Source: Onishia taeanensis (GTDB lineage Bacteria > Pseudomonadota > Gammaproteobacteria > Pseudomonadales > Halomonadaceae). From it: DNA of 64,000 nt. The stretch spans positions 1 to 64,000 of the forward strand of contig NZ_JABVXC010000013.1 in the NCBI RefSeq assembly GCF_013349955.1, read 5' to 3'. The position numbers and the translations under genes are program-made. Each line of letters opens with the position of its first letter. Position 1 is the first letter of the stretch. Under the pieces are notes generated by a model that saw nothing but the letters and a program-made list of their open reading frames with translations, did no database searches and was not told the DNA's origin. Shown piece after piece: positions 22,894 through 33,512 of the stretch.

Positions 22894-24794
22894 GCGCTCA
22901 CCGCCTGACTGTCATCCAGCAGGCGGCGCTTTTTCAGGTGAATCAGCAGGATCGACACCGCCGCCGGGGTCACCCCGGAGATACGCCCGGCATGCGCCAG
23001 GGTTTCCGGGCGCGCGGATTCGAGCTTCTGGCGGATCTCATGGGAGAGCCCTTCGACGCGCTGATAGTCCAGGTCAGCGGGCAGCGGCGTTGCCTCGTGG
23101 CGCTTGAGCTTGTCGATTTCCTCCTGCTGGCGATCGATATAACCCTGGTACTTGGTCTGGATCTGCACCTGCTCGGCCACCGCAGGATCCTCGACCGGCT
23201 CGCCGGCCACTCCGGGAAGCCCGGCCACATCGGCGTACTCGAGCTCCGGGCGACGCAGCAGCTCGGTGAGACTGTACTCGCGGGTCAACGGCTTCTCGAC
23301 TTTGGCCTCGAGCGAGGCGGCAGCATCACTGCCCGGCTGCACGAAGCTGGTCTTGAGGCGCGCGGCCTCTTGCTCGATGACCTCACGCTTGGTGGTGAAG
23401 GCCGCCCAGCGGTCGTCATCGACCAGCCCCAGCTCGCGACCGATCTCGGTCAGGCGCAGGTCCGCGTTGTCTTCACGCAGCAGCAGGCGATACTCGGCCC
23501 GCGAGGTGAACATGCGATAGGGCTCTTGCGTTCCCAGGGTGATCAGGTCGTCGACCAGCACCCCGAGGTAGGCCTGATCCCGGCGCGGTGACCAGCCCTC
23601 GAGCCCATGTGCACGGCGGGCAGCGTTGAGGCCCGCCAGCAGCCCCTGGGCGCCAGCTTCCTCGTAACCGGTAGTGCCGTTGATCTGCCCGGCGAAGTAC
23701 AGGTTGTGGACAAACTTGGTTTCCAGGGTGTGCTTCAGATCGCGGGGATCGAAGAAATCGTACTCGATGGCGTAACCCGGGCGCGTGATGTGTGCGTTTT
23801 CCAAGCCCTTGATCGAGCGCACCACCTGGAGCTGCACGTCGAAGGGCAGCGAGGTGGAAATCCCGTTGGGATAGAGCTCGTGCGTATCCAGGCCCTCAGG
23901 CTCGATGAAGATCTGGTGGCTCGACTTGTCGGCAAAGCGATGCACCTTGTCCTCGATGGACGGGCAATAACGCGGGCCAACGCCCTCGATGGTGCCGGAA
24001 TACATCGGCGAGCGGTCGAGATTGGCGAAGATGATCTCGTGAGTGCGCTCATTGGTATGCGCGATGTGACAGCTGACCTGATCGGGATGCATGGCCTGGT
24101 TACCGAGATACGACATCACCGGCACCGGGCTGTCGCCGGGTTGTTCTTCGAGATGGGTGAAGTCAACGGTACGAGCATCGATGCGCGGCGGTGTGCCGGT
24201 CTTGAGGCGCGCCACATTGAAGGGTAGCGCCCGCAGCCGCTCGGCCAGGGCATTGGACGGCGCATCGCCAGCGCGACCGCCGCGGCTCTGATCTAGGCCG
24301 ATATGGATCACGCCGCCGAGGAAGGTGCCGGTACAGAGCACTACGCTCTCGCCGAGGAAGCGAATACCGGTTTCGGTGACCGCACCACGCACGGTGTCGC
24401 CATCGACGATCAGGTCGCCGGCTGCCTGCTGGAAAATCGTCAGATTGGGCTGGTTTTCCAGCATGCCGCGAATCGCCGCTTTGTAGCGGACTCGGTCGGC
24501 CTGGGCGCGAGTGGCACGGACGGCAGGCCCCTTGCGGGCATTGAGCCGTCGAAACTGGATGCCGCCCTGGTCAGTGGCCAGCGCCATGGCGCCACCGAGC
24601 GCATCGATCTCCTTAACCAGATGGCTCTTGCCGATCCCGCCGATGGCCGGATTGCAGGACATTTGGCCCAGGGTCTCGATGTTGTGGGTCAGCAGCAGGG
24701 TTTTGGCACCCATGCGAGCGGAGGCCAGGGCGGCTTCGGTTCCCGCATGGCCTCCGCCGATGACGATGACGTCAAAACGGTCGGGGTAGTCCAC
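22890..24794 (-). CDS. mnmG: tRNA uridine-5-carboxymethylaminomethyl synthesis enzyme MnmG (GidA)
   Basis: The 634-residue FAD enzyme works with MnmE to make cmnm5U34 in tRNAs. It starts with the dinucleotide-binding fold [22 protein letters not shown] and has the family signatures [27 protein letters not shown] and [22 protein letters not shown]-terminal helical domain recruits MnmE. Its partner mnmE is 22.7 kb away (47.5 kb), whereas many relatives have the genes adjacent. Upstream lies a DnaA-box-rich spacer. Confidence 0.98.
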   Translation of the reverse strand: MDYPDRFDVIVIGGGHAGTEAALASARMGAKTLLLTHNIETLGQMSCNPAIGGIGKSHLVKEIDALGGAMALATDQGGIQFRRLNARKGPAVRATRAQADRVRYKAAIRGMLENQPNLTIFQQAAGDLIVDGDTVRGAVTETGIRFLGESVVLCTGTFLGGVIHIGLDQSRGGRAGDAPSNALAERLRALPFNVARLKTGTPPRIDARTVDFTHLEEQPGDSPVPVMSYLGNQAMHPDQVSCHIAHTNERTHEIIFANLDRSPMYSGTIEGVGPRYCPSIEDKVHRFADKSSHQIFIEPEGLDTHELYPNGISTSLPFDVQLQVVRSIKGLENAHITRPGYAIEYDFFDPRDLKHTLETKFVHNLYFAGQINGTTGYEEAGAQGLLAGLNAARRAHGLEGWSPRRDQAYLGVLVDDLITLGTQEPYRMFTSRAEYRLLLREDNADLRLTEIGRELGLVDDDRWAAFTTKREVIEQEAARLKTSFVQPGSDAAASLEAKVEKPLTREYSLTELLRRPELEYADVAGLPGVAGEPVEDPAVAEQVQIQTKYQGYIDRQQEEIDKLKRHEATPLPADLDYQRVEGLSHEIRQKLESARPETLAHAGRISGVTPAAVSILLIHLKKRRLLDDSQAVSA

Positions 24795-25283
24795 GTTGCA
24801 CCTCGAATGGCGCCGATGGCGCCGTGTCCATAACCGTCGTCAACCGACGGGGTGAGAAATCAGCGGCACAGTATAAACCTCCTGTGGGTAACCGTCAGGG
24901 GTTTTCCACACCCAGATTCGAAGCCAGGCGGTTCAATGCGGGGTTCTATATAAAATACAGATTAAATAAGAAAGAAGTTCTGTTGTTGTAGTAACTACTA
25001 GTGTGGATACTTTCTGTGGAAAACTGAGTTATTTGTATTTTTATCAATTGCTTAAAATGTTGACCGATCGTGTGAAAAACGGCGAAGGGCGTGCGTACAG
25101 CTTGTCGTGAGCCTGTGGACGAATGGGCGCCTTGTCCACAAGGCTAAATGACCCAAGGTTATCCACCGAGCCTAGCCTGGGTTGTTACCGCAGCGGTCAA
25201 CATGCGAAACCGATATCCGTAAAGACGCTGATGCCGGTGGTTGTGGAAGGATTTGGAGGCTGTGTGAAAAAAACTTGTCCACA
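24795..25283. other. Origin-like spacer upstream of mnmG: AT-rich stretch plus near-consensus DnaA boxes
   Basis: No gene is evident. An AT-rich segment spans about 24945-25065. DnaA-box-like 9-mers, each one base from TTATCCACA or its complement, occur at 24902 (TTTTCCACA), 25002 (TGTGGATAC), 25015 (TGTGGAAAA), 25132 (TTGTCCACA), 25159 (TTATCCACC) and 25275 (TTGTCCACA). In E. coli the origin is beside this gene, whereas in pseudomonads it is beside dnaA. Function here is inference. Confidence 0.55.
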
Positions 25284-25322
25284 GCCAAAAAAAGGGCCTG
25301 TCGACTTCTCGACAGGCCCTTT
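25284..25322 (-). terminator. Strong terminator of the amino acid ABC transporter operon
   Basis: A perfect 14-bp stem (AAAGGGCCTGTCGA / TCGACAGGCCCTTT, 4-nt loop) is followed on the minus strand by a run of seven T. It lies about 80 nt after the ATPase gene stop and isolates the origin-like spacer from read-through. Confidence 0.92.
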
Positions 25323-25399
25323 GAGGTGCCAAAATCAGGTCTTTTACAGCGGTACCTGAAGGGTTTCTAGCCTATTGGCAGCTTGCTAAAGCTCTTGTG

Positions 25400-26173
25400 T
25401 CAGTGTTTGAGGACGCGCCCCAGGAAGCTCTGGGTGCGTTCATTCTGCGGATTGTCGAAGACGTCTTCCGGCTTGCCCTGCTCGACGATCTGGCCTTGAT
25501 GGATATAGATCACACGGTCGGCCACTTCCCGGGCAAAGCCCATTTCGTGGGTCACGATCATCATCGTCATGCCGGCCTTGGCCAGCTCGCGCATGGCATC
25601 CAGCACCTCACCGATCATCTCCGGGTCCAGGGCCGAGGTGGGCTCATCGAAGAGCATTAGCCTTGGTTCCATGGCAAGGGCACGGGCCAGCGCCACGCGC
25701 TGCTGTTGGCCGCCTGAGAGCTGACCCGGCAGCTTATCGGCCTGGTCGGCGATATTGACCTGTTCCAGCAGCCTGTCGGCGTTCTCGATGGCATCGGCCT
25801 CGCTGGTGCCGCGGACCTTGATAGGCGCCAAGGTGACATTGTCGCGCACGCTAAGATGCGGAAAGAGATTGAACTGCTGGAAGACCATGCCGACTTCCGT
25901 GCGGATGGTCTGCAGCGACTTGCTGCTCTTGCCGTTTGGCAGCAGTTCGTTGCTGTCAACCTCGATATGGCCGTGCTGGAACTCCTCGAGGCCGTTGATG
26001 CAGCGGATCAGGGTGGACTTGCCAGAACCACTGGCCCCGATGATCACCACCACTTCGCCGTGAGTGACCGAAAGCTCGATGTCCTGCAGCACGTGCAGGC
26101 TGCCGAAGAATTTGTTGACCTTCTCCATGCGCACGATCAGCTCAGCGCCGGGCTCTGTCTTGATATCTGTCAT
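25400..26173 (-). CDS. Polar amino acid ABC transporter, ATP-binding protein (GlnQ-like)
   Basis: The 257-residue ABC ATPase has Walker [10 protein letters not shown], signature [15 protein letters not shown], Walker [15 protein letters not shown] and the H-loop IVTHEMGFA. The sequence is typical of GlnQ/HisP-type polar amino acid importers. It is the last gene of the three-gene unit (binding protein, permease, ATPase). The exact amino acid cannot be read from this subunit. Confidence 0.93.
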   Translation of the reverse strand: MTDIKTEPGAELIVRMEKVNKFFGSLHVLQDIELSVTHGEVVVIIGASGSGKSTLIRCINGLEEFQHGHIEVDSNELLPNGKSSKSLQTIRTEVGMVFQQFNLFPHLSVRDNVTLAPIKVRGTSEADAIENADRLLEQVNIADQADKLPGQLSGGQQQRVALARALAMEPRLMLFDEPTSALDPEMIGEVLDAMRELAKAGMTMMIVTHEMGFAREVADRVIYIHQGQIVEQGKPEDVFDNPQNERTQSFLGRVLKH

Positions 26174-26227
26174 GATCGGTTCCCTCGTTGTACCGATGTG
26201 CCTTGTAACGATGTGCGAGTACCGGCG

Positions 26228-26899
26228 TTATTGACCTACCAGTCCCTTGCGCTCGAGCAGGCGCAGGGCCAGCGAGAGGCTCAGGGTGATCGCGAGATAC
26301 AGCATGGCGACCATGAGATAGACCTCCAGGGCACTGAAGGTGGTGGCGATGTAGATCTGACCCTGACGGACCAGTTCCCCGACGCCGATCACTGAGAACA
26401 GCGAGGTATCTTTGATGCTGATGATGCCCTGATTGCCAAGCGAGGGGATCATGCGGCGAAAGGCCTGGGGCCAGATCACGTAGCGGAACGATTGGGTGCG
26501 TGACAAGCCAAGCGACAGGCTGGCTTCTCGCTGGCCTCGTTCGATGGACTGCACGCCACCGCGTACGATTTCTGAGATGTAGGCGCCGGAGTTGACCGCA
26601 ATGGCGGCGATGCCGGCCACCAGCGCATTGACCGGTCCGCCGATGATCTGCGGTAGGCCATAGAAGATGAAGAGCACCTGTACCAGCACTGGCGTGCCGC
26701 GGAAGATCTCGATATAGGCGATGGCGGGAATGCGCAGCCAAGCGACCGGACTGATGCGTAAAAGGCCAAACAGGATGCCGATCAGAAAGCCGATGGCGAG
26801 ACCACCGAATGAGATCAGCAGGGTGTAGGGAATCCCCGTCAGCAAGTAGGGAATCGAGGATATGGCGGCCTGCCAGTCGAATTGAAAGGTGACGTCCAC
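26228..26899 (-). CDS. Polar amino acid ABC transporter, permease
   Basis: The 223-residue membrane protein has about five helices. The EAA coupling motif includes EASLSLGLSRTQSFRYVIWPQAFRR-like residues around 130-155, as in the HisM/GlnP family. A single permease suggests a homodimer. It lies 54 nt upstream of the ATPase gene and downstream of the binding-protein gene, across a spacer with a hairpin. Confidence 0.92.
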   Translation of the reverse strand: MDVTFQFDWQAAISSIPYLLTGIPYTLLISFGGLAIGFLIGILFGLLRISPVAWLRIPAIAYIEIFRGTPVLVQVLFIFYGLPQIIGGPVNALVAGIAAIAVNSGAYISEIVRGGVQSIERGQREASLSLGLSRTQSFRYVIWPQAFRRMIPSLGNQGIISIKDTSLFSVIGVGELVRQGQIYIATTFSALEVYLMVAMLYLAITLSLSLALRLLERKGLVGQ

Positions 26900-26968
26900 G
26901 AGGGATCTCCCGTCCAGAAACTTCGTCAGATAGAGGGGTAAAGAGGCGTTGCCAAGGCGCTACGCAAA

Positions 26969-26994
26969 GGGGTCGAGCCTAGTGACTCGACCCC
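26969..26994 (-). terminator. Intercistronic hairpin between binding-protein and permease genes
   Basis: A 9-bp perfect stem (GGGGTCGAG / CTCGACCCC) with an 8-nt loop and no clear U-tract. It is placed to protect or attenuate the upstream mRNA, so that more binding protein than membrane components is made. The function is inference. Confidence 0.55.
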
Positions 26995-27055
26995 CTGCGA
27001 CTGAGCCATGTCTGGCCGTTCGTAAACGTCTCAGACACAGTGTCAGCTGGCCGTG

Positions 27056-27820
27056 TTATTCGGCGCTACCGAACCACTTTTCGTGGATCTCGTCGTAGGT
27101 GCCGTCTTCACGCATGGCGGCGAGGGCATCATTGACGGGCTTGACCCACTCGCTGCCCTTGACCAGGGCGATGCCGTATTGCTGGCCTTCATAGAGCGGT
27201 CCCACGACCTTGGCTCGGCCTTCGCCGCGGGTCTTGGAGAAGTAGCCGACGTTGGGCGCGTCGTAGAAGACGGCATCGACGCTGCCGCCGAGCAGGGCCA
27301 TATACATGTCGGAGCTGCCCGGATAGGGCGTGATGGTGGCCTCGTCACCGAGGTTTTCGGTGAGGTAATCGTAACTGGTCGAACCGATCTTGGTGCCGAT
27401 GGTCTTGCCGGCCAGGTCGTCGATGGTGCTGATGCTGTCGTCGTCGGCGGCTACCATGATACGCAGGCCGCTATCGTAGTAGGGGTCGGAGAAGTCGACG
27501 ATCTCGCTGCGCTCGTCGGTAATGGTGATGCCGGCGATGGCGATATCCACGTTACCGGTCTGAATCGCCGGGATGATGCCGTTGAAGTCCATGGTGTTCA
27601 GGTTGACATCAAAGCCGGCGCGATCGGCGACTTCGTTGATGATGTCGATATCGAAGCCGACCATCTGGCCGGAGTCGGTATCCATCATCTCGAAGGGAAC
27701 GAAACTCGGGTCGGTGACCACATCGAGGGTCGGCTGGTCGGCGGCACTGGCCAGGGTGGACATGCCAAGGCCGAGGGCAAGAGCGGAAAGCAGAGAGGCT
27801 TTTTTATGCAGTGTTGACAT
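27056..27820 (-). CDS. Polar amino acid ABC transporter, periplasmic binding protein (GlnH-like)
   Basis: The start is ATG 27820 ([20 protein letters not shown]), which gives a clean signal peptide ending ASA near residue 26; the frame continues upstream without signal-like sequence. The 254-residue protein is a family 3 solute-binding protein with [49 protein letters not shown] and a C-terminal [10 protein letters not shown]. It is the promoter-proximal gene of the transporter unit. Glutamine or a related amino acid is plausible but not proven. Confidence 0.9.
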   Translation of the reverse strand: MSTLHKKASLLSALALGLGMSTLASAADQPTLDVVTDPSFVPFEMMDTDSGQMVGFDIDIINEVADRAGFDVNLNTMDFNGIIPAIQTGNVDIAIAGITITDERSEIVDFSDPYYDSGLRIMVAADDDSISTIDDLAGKTIGTKIGSTSYDYLTENLGDEATITPYPGSSDMYMALLGGSVDAVFYDAPNVGYFSKTRGEGRAKVVGPLYEGQQYGIALVKGSEWVKPVNDALAAMREDGTYDEIHEKWFGSAE

Positions 27821-27924
27821 GAGGTTCCCCGTTTGGAAATTTTGTTTACGGAACACGCCTTTAACAATGGCGAGTTCCCGGGGAAGCGTCAAGTTGAAGA
27901 AAAAAGCGCCATTTTGACGGTGTT

Positions 27925-28287
27925 TTACACCATGAAGGAGGCACCGCAGCCACAGGTGCTGGTGGCGTTGGGGTTCTGGATCACGAAGCGTGCACCGGCC
28001 AGGCCTTCCTCGTAGTCGACCGTGGAACCGACAAGGTACTGATAGGACAGCGGATCGACGATCATGGCGACGTCGTCGAAGGCGATCAGGGTGTCGTCCT
28101 CGCTGGCATCATCGGCAAAATCGAAACCGTACTGAAATCCCGAGCAGCCACCGCCAGTGACGTAGACACGCAACTTGAGTGCGGCGTTACCCTCCTCGGC
28201 GATCAGCCCACGCAGGCGCCGCTGGGCGCTGGGGGACAGCTGCATTGGCTTGAGGGACCCGGGGTCGAAGGATTCGGCACCGCTCAT
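27925..28287 (-). CDS. erpA: Iron-sulfur cluster insertion protein ErpA (A-type carrier)
   Basis: This 120-residue HesB/IscA-family protein has the three conserved cysteines in [11 protein letters not shown] and the C-terminal STCGCGASF. It delivers Fe-S clusters to apoproteins, for example those of isoprenoid synthesis. It is separated from the ABC binding-protein gene by 104 bp and from argC by a spacer with a large compound palindrome, so it is probably its own transcript. Confidence 0.94.
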   Translation of the reverse strand: MSGAESFDPGSLKPMQLSPSAQRRLRGLIAEEGNAALKLRVYVTGGGCSGFQYGFDFADDASEDDTLIAFDDVAMIVDPLSYQYLVGSTVDYEEGLAGARFVIQNPNATSTCGCGASFMV

Positions 28288-28373
28288 GGAGATTCTCCCG
28301 CGGTTGATGGAATGAGGTTCATATAGTGATTATCCCCAATCCCCAGCAAAAGGGTCAACTTTTGAGGGGCTAA

Positions 28374-28471
28374 GCCGTAGGCAGGTCACTTGCGAAGGCG
28401 CTATAAACCCATCCCTGGGCGCTACCTCTGCCATCCATGGCAGAGGACCTTCGCTGTGACCTACCTACGGC
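28374..28471. repeat. 98-bp compound palindrome between erpA and argC
   Basis: Outer arms of about 24 bp match with only small differences: GCCGTAGGCAGGTCAC at 28374 with GCGAAGG, against CCTTCGC and GTGACCTACCTACGGC ending 28471. Inside is a second perfect hairpin at 28425-28446 (CCTCTGCCAT / ATGGCAGAGG). No ORF lies within. The structure resembles a REP/BIME or small palindromic mobile element. No second copy was noticed in the window. Confidence 0.8.
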
Positions 28472-28498
28472 GTCCTTGGAGATAGTCCAAGAGGGATA

Positions 28499-29533
28499 TC
28501 AGGGCATCAGCGCCGGGGCGGTAAGGCCTGCCATCTCATCGAAGCCGAACATCAGGTTGAGGTTCTGGATGGCCTGGCCGGAGGCGCCCTTGACCAGGTT
28601 GTCGATCACGGAAAGCACCACTACGGTGTCGCCGCCGCCGGGACGGTGCACGGCCAGCCGGCAGATGTCGCTGCCTTTGACGCTGCGGGTCTCGGGGTGA
28701 CTGCCGGGGGGCATGACATCGACGGCCGGTTCGTCCTTGAAGCGGGTTTCGAACAGTGCCTGCAGATCGTCAGCCTCCTCGGTCAGCCGCCCGTAGAGAG
28801 TGGCGTGAATGCCACGAATCATCGGCGTCAGATGAGGCACGAAGGTCAGGCCCACCGGCGTCTTGGCCGCACGACCAAGGCCCTGGCGGATCTCGGGCAG
28901 GTGGCGATGACCGCTGGCGCCATAGGCCTTCATGGATTCGCTGGCCTCGGCCAGCAGCGAGCCCACCTTGGCGCCGCGCCCGGCACCGGTGACGCCTGAC
29001 TTGCAGTCGGCGATCACATGTTCGAGATCGATCAGGCCGGCTTCGAGCAGTGGCAGCAGTCCCAGCTGCACGGCGGTGGGATAGCAGCCCGGCACCGCGA
29101 TCAGGCGTGCCTGCCGGATCGCCTCGCGGTTGACTTCGGGCAGTCCATAGACGGCCTCGTTTAACAGCTCGGGGGCCCCGTGAGGCTGGCCGTACCACGC
29201 CTCCCATTCCTTGGCGTCTTCCAGACGGAAGTCGGCGGACAGGTCGATGACCCGGGTGCCGCGCGCGAGCAAGTCGCCGGCCAGTGCATGAGCGACACCG
29301 TGCGGAGTGGCGAAGAACACCGCATCGCAGCGGCCCAACAGTTCGGCGTCCGGGGCGGTGAAAACGAGGCCGGGGTAGTGGCCGCGTAGATTGGGATAGA
29401 GCTCATCCACGGCGAGTCCCGCTTCGGAACGCGACGTAATGGCCGCGACTTCGACCTGAGGATGCTGTGCCAACAGCCGCAGCAGTTCGACGCCGGTATA
29501 GCCGGTGCCTCCGACAATGCCCACCTTGATCAC
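28499..29533 (-). CDS. argC: N-acetyl-gamma-glutamyl-phosphate reductase
   Basis: The start is GTG 29533, with AAGGAGGG 5 nt upstream; the frame to 29779 is an extension without family similarity. The 344-residue enzyme catalyses the third step of arginine synthesis. It shows the NADP-binding [21 protein letters not shown], the active-site [19 protein letters not shown] (catalytic Cys) and [12 protein letters not shown]. No other arg genes are nearby. The clc gene is divergent across a spacer of about 150 bp. Confidence 0.96.
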   Translation of the reverse strand: MIKVGIVGGTGYTGVELLRLLAQHPQVEVAAITSRSEAGLAVDELYPNLRGHYPGLVFTAPDAELLGRCDAVFFATPHGVAHALAGDLLARGTRVIDLSADFRLEDAKEWEAWYGQPHGAPELLNEAVYGLPEVNREAIRQARLIAVPGCYPTAVQLGLLPLLEAGLIDLEHVIADCKSGVTGAGRGAKVGSLLAEASESMKAYGASGHRHLPEIRQGLGRAAKTPVGLTFVPHLTPMIRGIHATLYGRLTEEADDLQALFETRFKDEPAVDVMPPGSHPETRSVKGSDICRLAVHRPGGGDTVVVLSVIDNLVKGASGQAIQNLNLMFGFDEMAGLTAPALMP

Positions 29534-29682
29534 GATGTCCCTCCTTAGGTGCTGGCTTGGGTACTGGGTCGACCTCGATGGGGTCGAGTCTGAAGAGATG
29601 GTCCCGATATGATACACATGTCTGACAATGACAGGTGGAATCCCGGCCCCACCAGGGGCCCCTTGGTCAAGGACGCGCCGAC

Positions 29683-31434
29683 GTGCCACGCCCTCATCTT
29701 CCCGATCTGAGCCTTGCGACCTTTCGTCGCAAATTGGCCAACGTCGATGCCCTTCCCCAGCTGTGCGTGCTGGGGACAATTGCCGGACTTGTCACCGGCA
29801 GCTTGATGGTAGGCTTTCAGCTACTGCTGGACCTGGGGGCGCTGGCTTTCATGCCCGGGGCTGAATCGGAGGACTTCGAGGGGCTGGCCCCTTGGTTTCG
29901 TGCGCTTCTTCCATTGGTCGCCGTGACGTTGATCGGCGTAGGGCTATGGCGCCAGCCGCCGGCGGCGCGCAAGCTCGGCGTCGGTCACGTGATCGAGCGT
30001 CTGACCTATCATCAGGGGCGATTTCCGCTGCGCAACTGGATCAACCAGTGGTGGGTTGGGGTGGCCTCAGTGCTCGGCGGGCTTTCCGCCGGCCGTGAGG
30101 GGCCGGCGATCCATCTCGGTGCGGCGGCGGTCAGTGGCATCGGCGAGCGTCTACGTTTGCCCCACAACAGCCTGCGGGTGCTGGTCGCCTGCGGCACGGC
30201 GGCGGGCATCTCTGCTTCCTTCAATACGCCGGTCGCCGGGGTCATCTTCGCCATGGAAGTGGTGATGATGGAGTACACCATCGCCGGCTTCATGCCGGTG
30301 ATACTGGCCTCGAGCATGGGCGCGGTCGTCGCCCAACTGGTCTATTCCACCGAGCCGGCCTTCCAGAGCTCGAGCGTGTCGCTGGATTCCTGGTTCAACC
30401 TTTCCTGGATTCTGGTCAGCGCGCTGGTTATCGGCCTGCTGTCCGGTGGTTTCATTCGCCTGGCCAAGCTGACGACGGGCTTTGCGGCCTGGCCGGTCGC
30501 GGCGCGTTTGGCCGCGGTGGGGCTCGCCACCGGCCTGGTGGCCTGGTGGTACCCCGAGGTCCAGGGCATCGGCTACGACAGCTTGGCATCGATGTTGGAC
30601 GGCGAGCTGGCGGTGAGCGTGCTGGTCGCCCTGGCGCTGGCCAAGCTGGGCCTGACTGCACTCACCGTGGCCAGTGGGATTCCCATCGGCATCATCGGCC
30701 CTGTGCTGGTGTGCGGTGCCGCGGCCGGAGGCCTTTGCGGCCTGCTTGGCCACTGGCTTTGGCCGGCGGCAGCGGCGGATCCGTCGTTGTTCGCCATGCT
30801 GGGCATGGCAGCGATGATGGGTGCGGTGTTGCAGGCACCACTGGCGGCGCTGATGGCGCTGCTCGAGCTGACCCACAACCCCAATATCATCCTGCCCGGC
30901 ATGCTGGCGGTGGTGATCTCCGGCCTTACCGCTCGTCGCTTGTGTCGCTGCGAGGGGTTCTTCATCAACCTGACCCGCCATGGCCTGCACCCTTTGCAGC
31001 AGCCGCTGGCGCAGGCGTTATCACGGGTTTCGGTGCCGGCGGTGATGGAGCGCAGCCTGGTGCGCAGCCAGCGCATGGTGAGCCGCGAGGAAGCCGAGGC
31101 GCTTTTGCATGCCAAGCCGGCCTGGGTGGTCATCGTGCGCTCCCGGGATGACAAGCCGACGCTGGCGCTCAAGGCCGCGGATCTGGCCCGGGTACTACTT
31201 GATGATGAAGCCTGGGCCAAGGAGCAGCAGATCGACCTGCTCGAAGTGCCTGGCCAGCGTCTGGACATGGCGCCGATTCATCTCGAGGCCACCCTCAGCG
31301 AGGCGTTGGATCGGCTCAACGAAGCGCGTGTCGATGCGCTTTACGTGGAAACCTCGATGGGGCCGATCAAGCGGCGCATTTCCGGTATCATCACCCGTGA
31401 GAGCATCGAGAATTACTATCGCTACACGCCGTGA
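29683..31434 (+). CDS. CLC-family chloride channel/antiporter with C-terminal CBS domains
   Basis: I prefer the GTG at 29683 (AAGGAC 9 nt upstream; 583 residues) over the GTG at 29635. The N-terminal ~430 residues form the CLC membrane domain with the gating-glutamate motif GREGP at 137-141 (E139) and a GIPIGIIGP segment. The usual GSGIP anion-selectivity motif is replaced by GVGHV (99-103). The last ~150 residues look like two CBS domains ([21 protein letters not shown] onward), rare in E. coli-type ClcA but common in other bacterial CLCs. Anion transport is expected, but ion choice is uncertain. Confidence 0.88.
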   Translation: MPRPHLPDLSLATFRRKLANVDALPQLCVLGTIAGLVTGSLMVGFQLLLDLGALAFMPGAESEDFEGLAPWFRALLPLVAVTLIGVGLWRQPPAARKLGVGHVIERLTYHQGRFPLRNWINQWWVGVASVLGGLSAGREGPAIHLGAAAVSGIGERLRLPHNSLRVLVACGTAAGISASFNTPVAGVIFAMEVVMMEYTIAGFMPVILASSMGAVVAQLVYSTEPAFQSSSVSLDSWFNLSWILVSALVIGLLSGGFIRLAKLTTGFAAWPVAARLAAVGLATGLVAWWYPEVQGIGYDSLASMLDGELAVSVLVALALAKLGLTALTVASGIPIGIIGPVLVCGAAAGGLCGLLGHWLWPAAAADPSLFAMLGMAAMMGAVLQAPLAALMALLELTHNPNIILPGMLAVVISGLTARRLCRCEGFFINLTRHGLHPLQQPLAQALSRVSVPAVMERSLVRSQRMVSREEAEALLHAKPAWVVIVRSRDDKPTLALKAADLARVLLDDEAWAKEQQIDLLEVPGQRLDMAPIHLEATLSEALDRLNEARVDALYVETSMGPIKRRISGIITRESIENYYRYTP

Positions 31435-31487
31435 GCGGGCGTGGCCCGGCGGGCCGCTACCCCAGCGATGACCTATGAGGAGTGGTT

Positions 31488-31919
31488 ATGTATTTATGGA
31501 TTCAGGCCCTTCACCTGATCGCCGTGGTGACCTGGTTTGCCGCGTTGTTCTACCTGCCGCGCCTGTTCGTCTATCACGCCATGGCGCGCGATGCCGGCGA
31601 TGAGCAGGCCATCGGCTACTTCACCACCATGGAACGCAAGCTGTATCGCGGCATCATGATGCCGTCGATGATTGCCGTGATCGTGTTTGGTGTAAGCATG
31701 CTGGCGATGGTGCCGGGCCTGATGAGCCAAGGCTGGATGCATGCCAAGCTGACGCTGGTCGTGCTGCTGGTCGGCTATCACCACGTGTGCCTGGCCTATA
31801 TGAAGAAGCTGGCCGCCGGCACTTGTCAGAAATCTCACGTCTTCTTCCGCTGGTTCAACGAAGCGCCGGTCGTGGTGCTGGTCCTGGTGGTGATCCTGGC
31901 GGTGGTCAAGCCATTTTGA
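31488..31919 (+). CDS. hemJ: Protoporphyrinogen IX oxidase HemJ
   Basis: GAGGAG precedes ATG 31488, giving a 143-residue protein with four membrane helices. HemJ-family residues are present: the His of LHLIAVVTWFA (about residue 9) and the KLYRGIMMPSM segment. It performs the penultimate haem-synthesis oxidation in bacteria lacking HemG/HemY. It is coupled to thiD through a TGATG overlap. hemL lies three genes downstream. Confidence 0.9.
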   Translation: MYLWIQALHLIAVVTWFAALFYLPRLFVYHAMARDAGDEQAIGYFTTMERKLYRGIMMPSMIAVIVFGVSMLAMVPGLMSQGWMHAKLTLVVLLVGYHHVCLAYMKKLAAGTCQKSHVFFRWFNEAPVVVLVLVVILAVVKPF

Positions 31920-32767
31920 TGCCTGATGCCAACGAATATGCACTGCATGACACTCGCCAGCTACCGGTGGTGCTGGTGCTGGCCGGTCACGATCCCAGCG
32001 GCGGCGCCGGGCTAACCGCGGATGCCGAGACCATCGGCGCCTGCGGCGGCTGGCCGCTGACCATCCCGACGGCATTGACGGTACAGAACAGTTGCGATGT
32101 CAGCGCCGTCATGCCTTGTCGCGGCGATGACATGCGCGCCATGGCCGCGGCCCTCGGCGAGTTCTCGGTGTCTGCGATCAAGGTGGGGCTGGTGGCGGAT
32201 CTCGAGAGTCTGGATGCGGTGGTCGATATCGTGCGTCGCTATCCCGGCGTGCCAGTGGTGGTCGACCCGGTGCTGCGCGCCGGCGGCGGGCGCGAGCTGA
32301 GTTCCGCCGAGCTGATCGATGCCTTTCATGAACGGCTGCTGCCGCTGGTGGATATTCTGACGCCGAACCGGGCCGAATTGGCGCGGCTCACCGATTCCTG
32401 CTGGCAGAATGACACCGATCGCGCCATTGCGCTGATGGCCGCCGGATGCCAGGCGGTGCTGGTGACCGGGACCGATTCGCCGACGGCGGGAAGCACCGCC
32501 GACAAGGTTGTCCACACCCTGCATACGCCGGACAATGGACGCCAATGGCAATGGCCGCGTCTGGCCGGCAACTTCCACGGCTCCGGCTGTACCCTGGCGG
32601 CGTCTCTGGCCGCTCATCTGGCGGCCGGCGAGAGCCTGATTCAAGCCTGTGAGCTGGCCCAGGGATATACCTGGCAGACGCTGCGCCATGGCTGGCGCCC
32701 AGCCGATGGACAGGCGCTGCCACGCCGCCTGTGGCGCCACCCTTGCCCTGCTACCACTTCGGAGTGA
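31919..32767 (+). CDS. thiD: Hydroxymethylpyrimidine/phosphomethylpyrimidine kinase
   Basis: The ATG at 31919 overlaps the hemJ stop (TGATG). The 282-residue ribokinase-fold enzyme shows LAGHDPSGGAGLTADAETI near its N-terminus, VVDPVLRAGGG and the anion-hole segment NFHGSGCTLAASLAAHLA near residue 220. It phosphorylates HMP and HMP-P for thiamine synthesis. It directly precedes thiE, so the product and the next enzyme are co-expressed. Confidence 0.95.
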   Translation: MPDANEYALHDTRQLPVVLVLAGHDPSGGAGLTADAETIGACGGWPLTIPTALTVQNSCDVSAVMPCRGDDMRAMAAALGEFSVSAIKVGLVADLESLDAVVDIVRRYPGVPVVVDPVLRAGGGRELSSAELIDAFHERLLPLVDILTPNRAELARLTDSCWQNDTDRAIALMAAGCQAVLVTGTDSPTAGSTADKVVHTLHTPDNGRQWQWPRLAGNFHGSGCTLAASLAAHLAAGESLIQACELAQGYTWQTLRHGWRPADGQALPRRLWRHPCPATTSE

Positions 32768-32769
32768 CC

Positions 32770-33432
32770 ATGATTGAGCCTGAATGGACTCGTGGCCTTT
32801 ATGCCATTACCGATGAGGCCCTGCTGTCGGATGACGAGCGCCTCTTCAGTGCCTGCGATGCTGCGCTGCGCGGTGGCTTGGCACTGCTGCAATACCGAGA
32901 CAAATCCGGCGACAGCGAAAAGCGTTGGCGCCAGGCCAGCGAACTGGCGGCGCGCTGTGCGACGTTTGAGGTTCCGCTGATCATCAACGATGACGTGGCG
33001 CTTGCCGCTCGTTTGCGCTCGGCTGGCCACCGGCGAGTCGGAGTACATCTCGGCCAGCAGGATGGCCATGTGGACGGAGCTCGTTATCGGCTGGGCCCCA
33101 TGGCGATCGTCGGTGTCACCTGTCATGGGCGGCTGGATCTTGCCGAGCGGGCTGCGGCCGAGGGGGCGTCTTACCTGGCCTTTGGACGCTTCTTTGACTC
33201 CCGTACCAAATCTTCCGCGCCGCCGGCATCGCTATCACTGCTCGGCGAGGCCGGGCGTTTCGGCCTGCCGCGGGTGGCGATTGGCGGCATCGCGGCCGAC
33301 AACATCGCCAAGGTGCGTCGGGCCGGCGCTGATATCGTCGCCGCCGTGGACGCGGTATTCGGCGGCCAGGATCCCGAGGCGCGTGTTAGTGAGCTTAACC
33401 GTCGCTTGGCCGCGGCAGCGCTTGATTCATAG
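32770..33432 (+). CDS. thiE: Thiamine-phosphate synthase
   Basis: The start is ATG 32770 ([16 protein letters not shown]), 2 nt after thiD, with GGAG upstream. The 220-residue TIM barrel shows [10 protein letters not shown], the [14 protein letters not shown] segment with GVHLGQQDG, and [16 protein letters not shown]. It joins HMP-PP and thiazole phosphate into thiamine phosphate. Confidence 0.95.
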   Translation: MIEPEWTRGLYAITDEALLSDDERLFSACDAALRGGLALLQYRDKSGDSEKRWRQASELAARCATFEVPLIINDDVALAARLRSAGHRRVGVHLGQQDGHVDGARYRLGPMAIVGVTCHGRLDLAERAAAEGASYLAFGRFFDSRTKSSAPPASLSLLGEAGRFGLPRVAIGGIAADNIAKVRRAGADIVAAVDAVFGGQDPEARVSELNRRLAAAALDS

Positions 33433-33433
33433 C

Positions 33434-33488
33434 TTATCCACAGGGCACTCACCGAAAGTTATCCGCAGTGTCCAGAGACTTATCCACA
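33434..33488. promoter_or_regulatory. Three DnaA boxes in the thiE-hemL spacer
   Basis: TTATCCACA occurs at 33434-33442 and 33480-33488, both perfect and in the same orientation, with TTATCCGCA (one mismatch) at 33459-33467. The cluster begins at the thiE stop and ends 24 nt before the hemL start. It could link hemL expression, or DnaA titration, to replication; this role is inference. Confidence 0.7.
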
Positions 33489-33512
33489 ATATTCGCTGAC
33501 CGAGAGGCTTCC

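Noticed and set aside
25123..25359. 78-codon frame in the mnmG spacer
   Set aside because: Runs through DnaA boxes and the terminator hairpin; no ribosome site or family signal.
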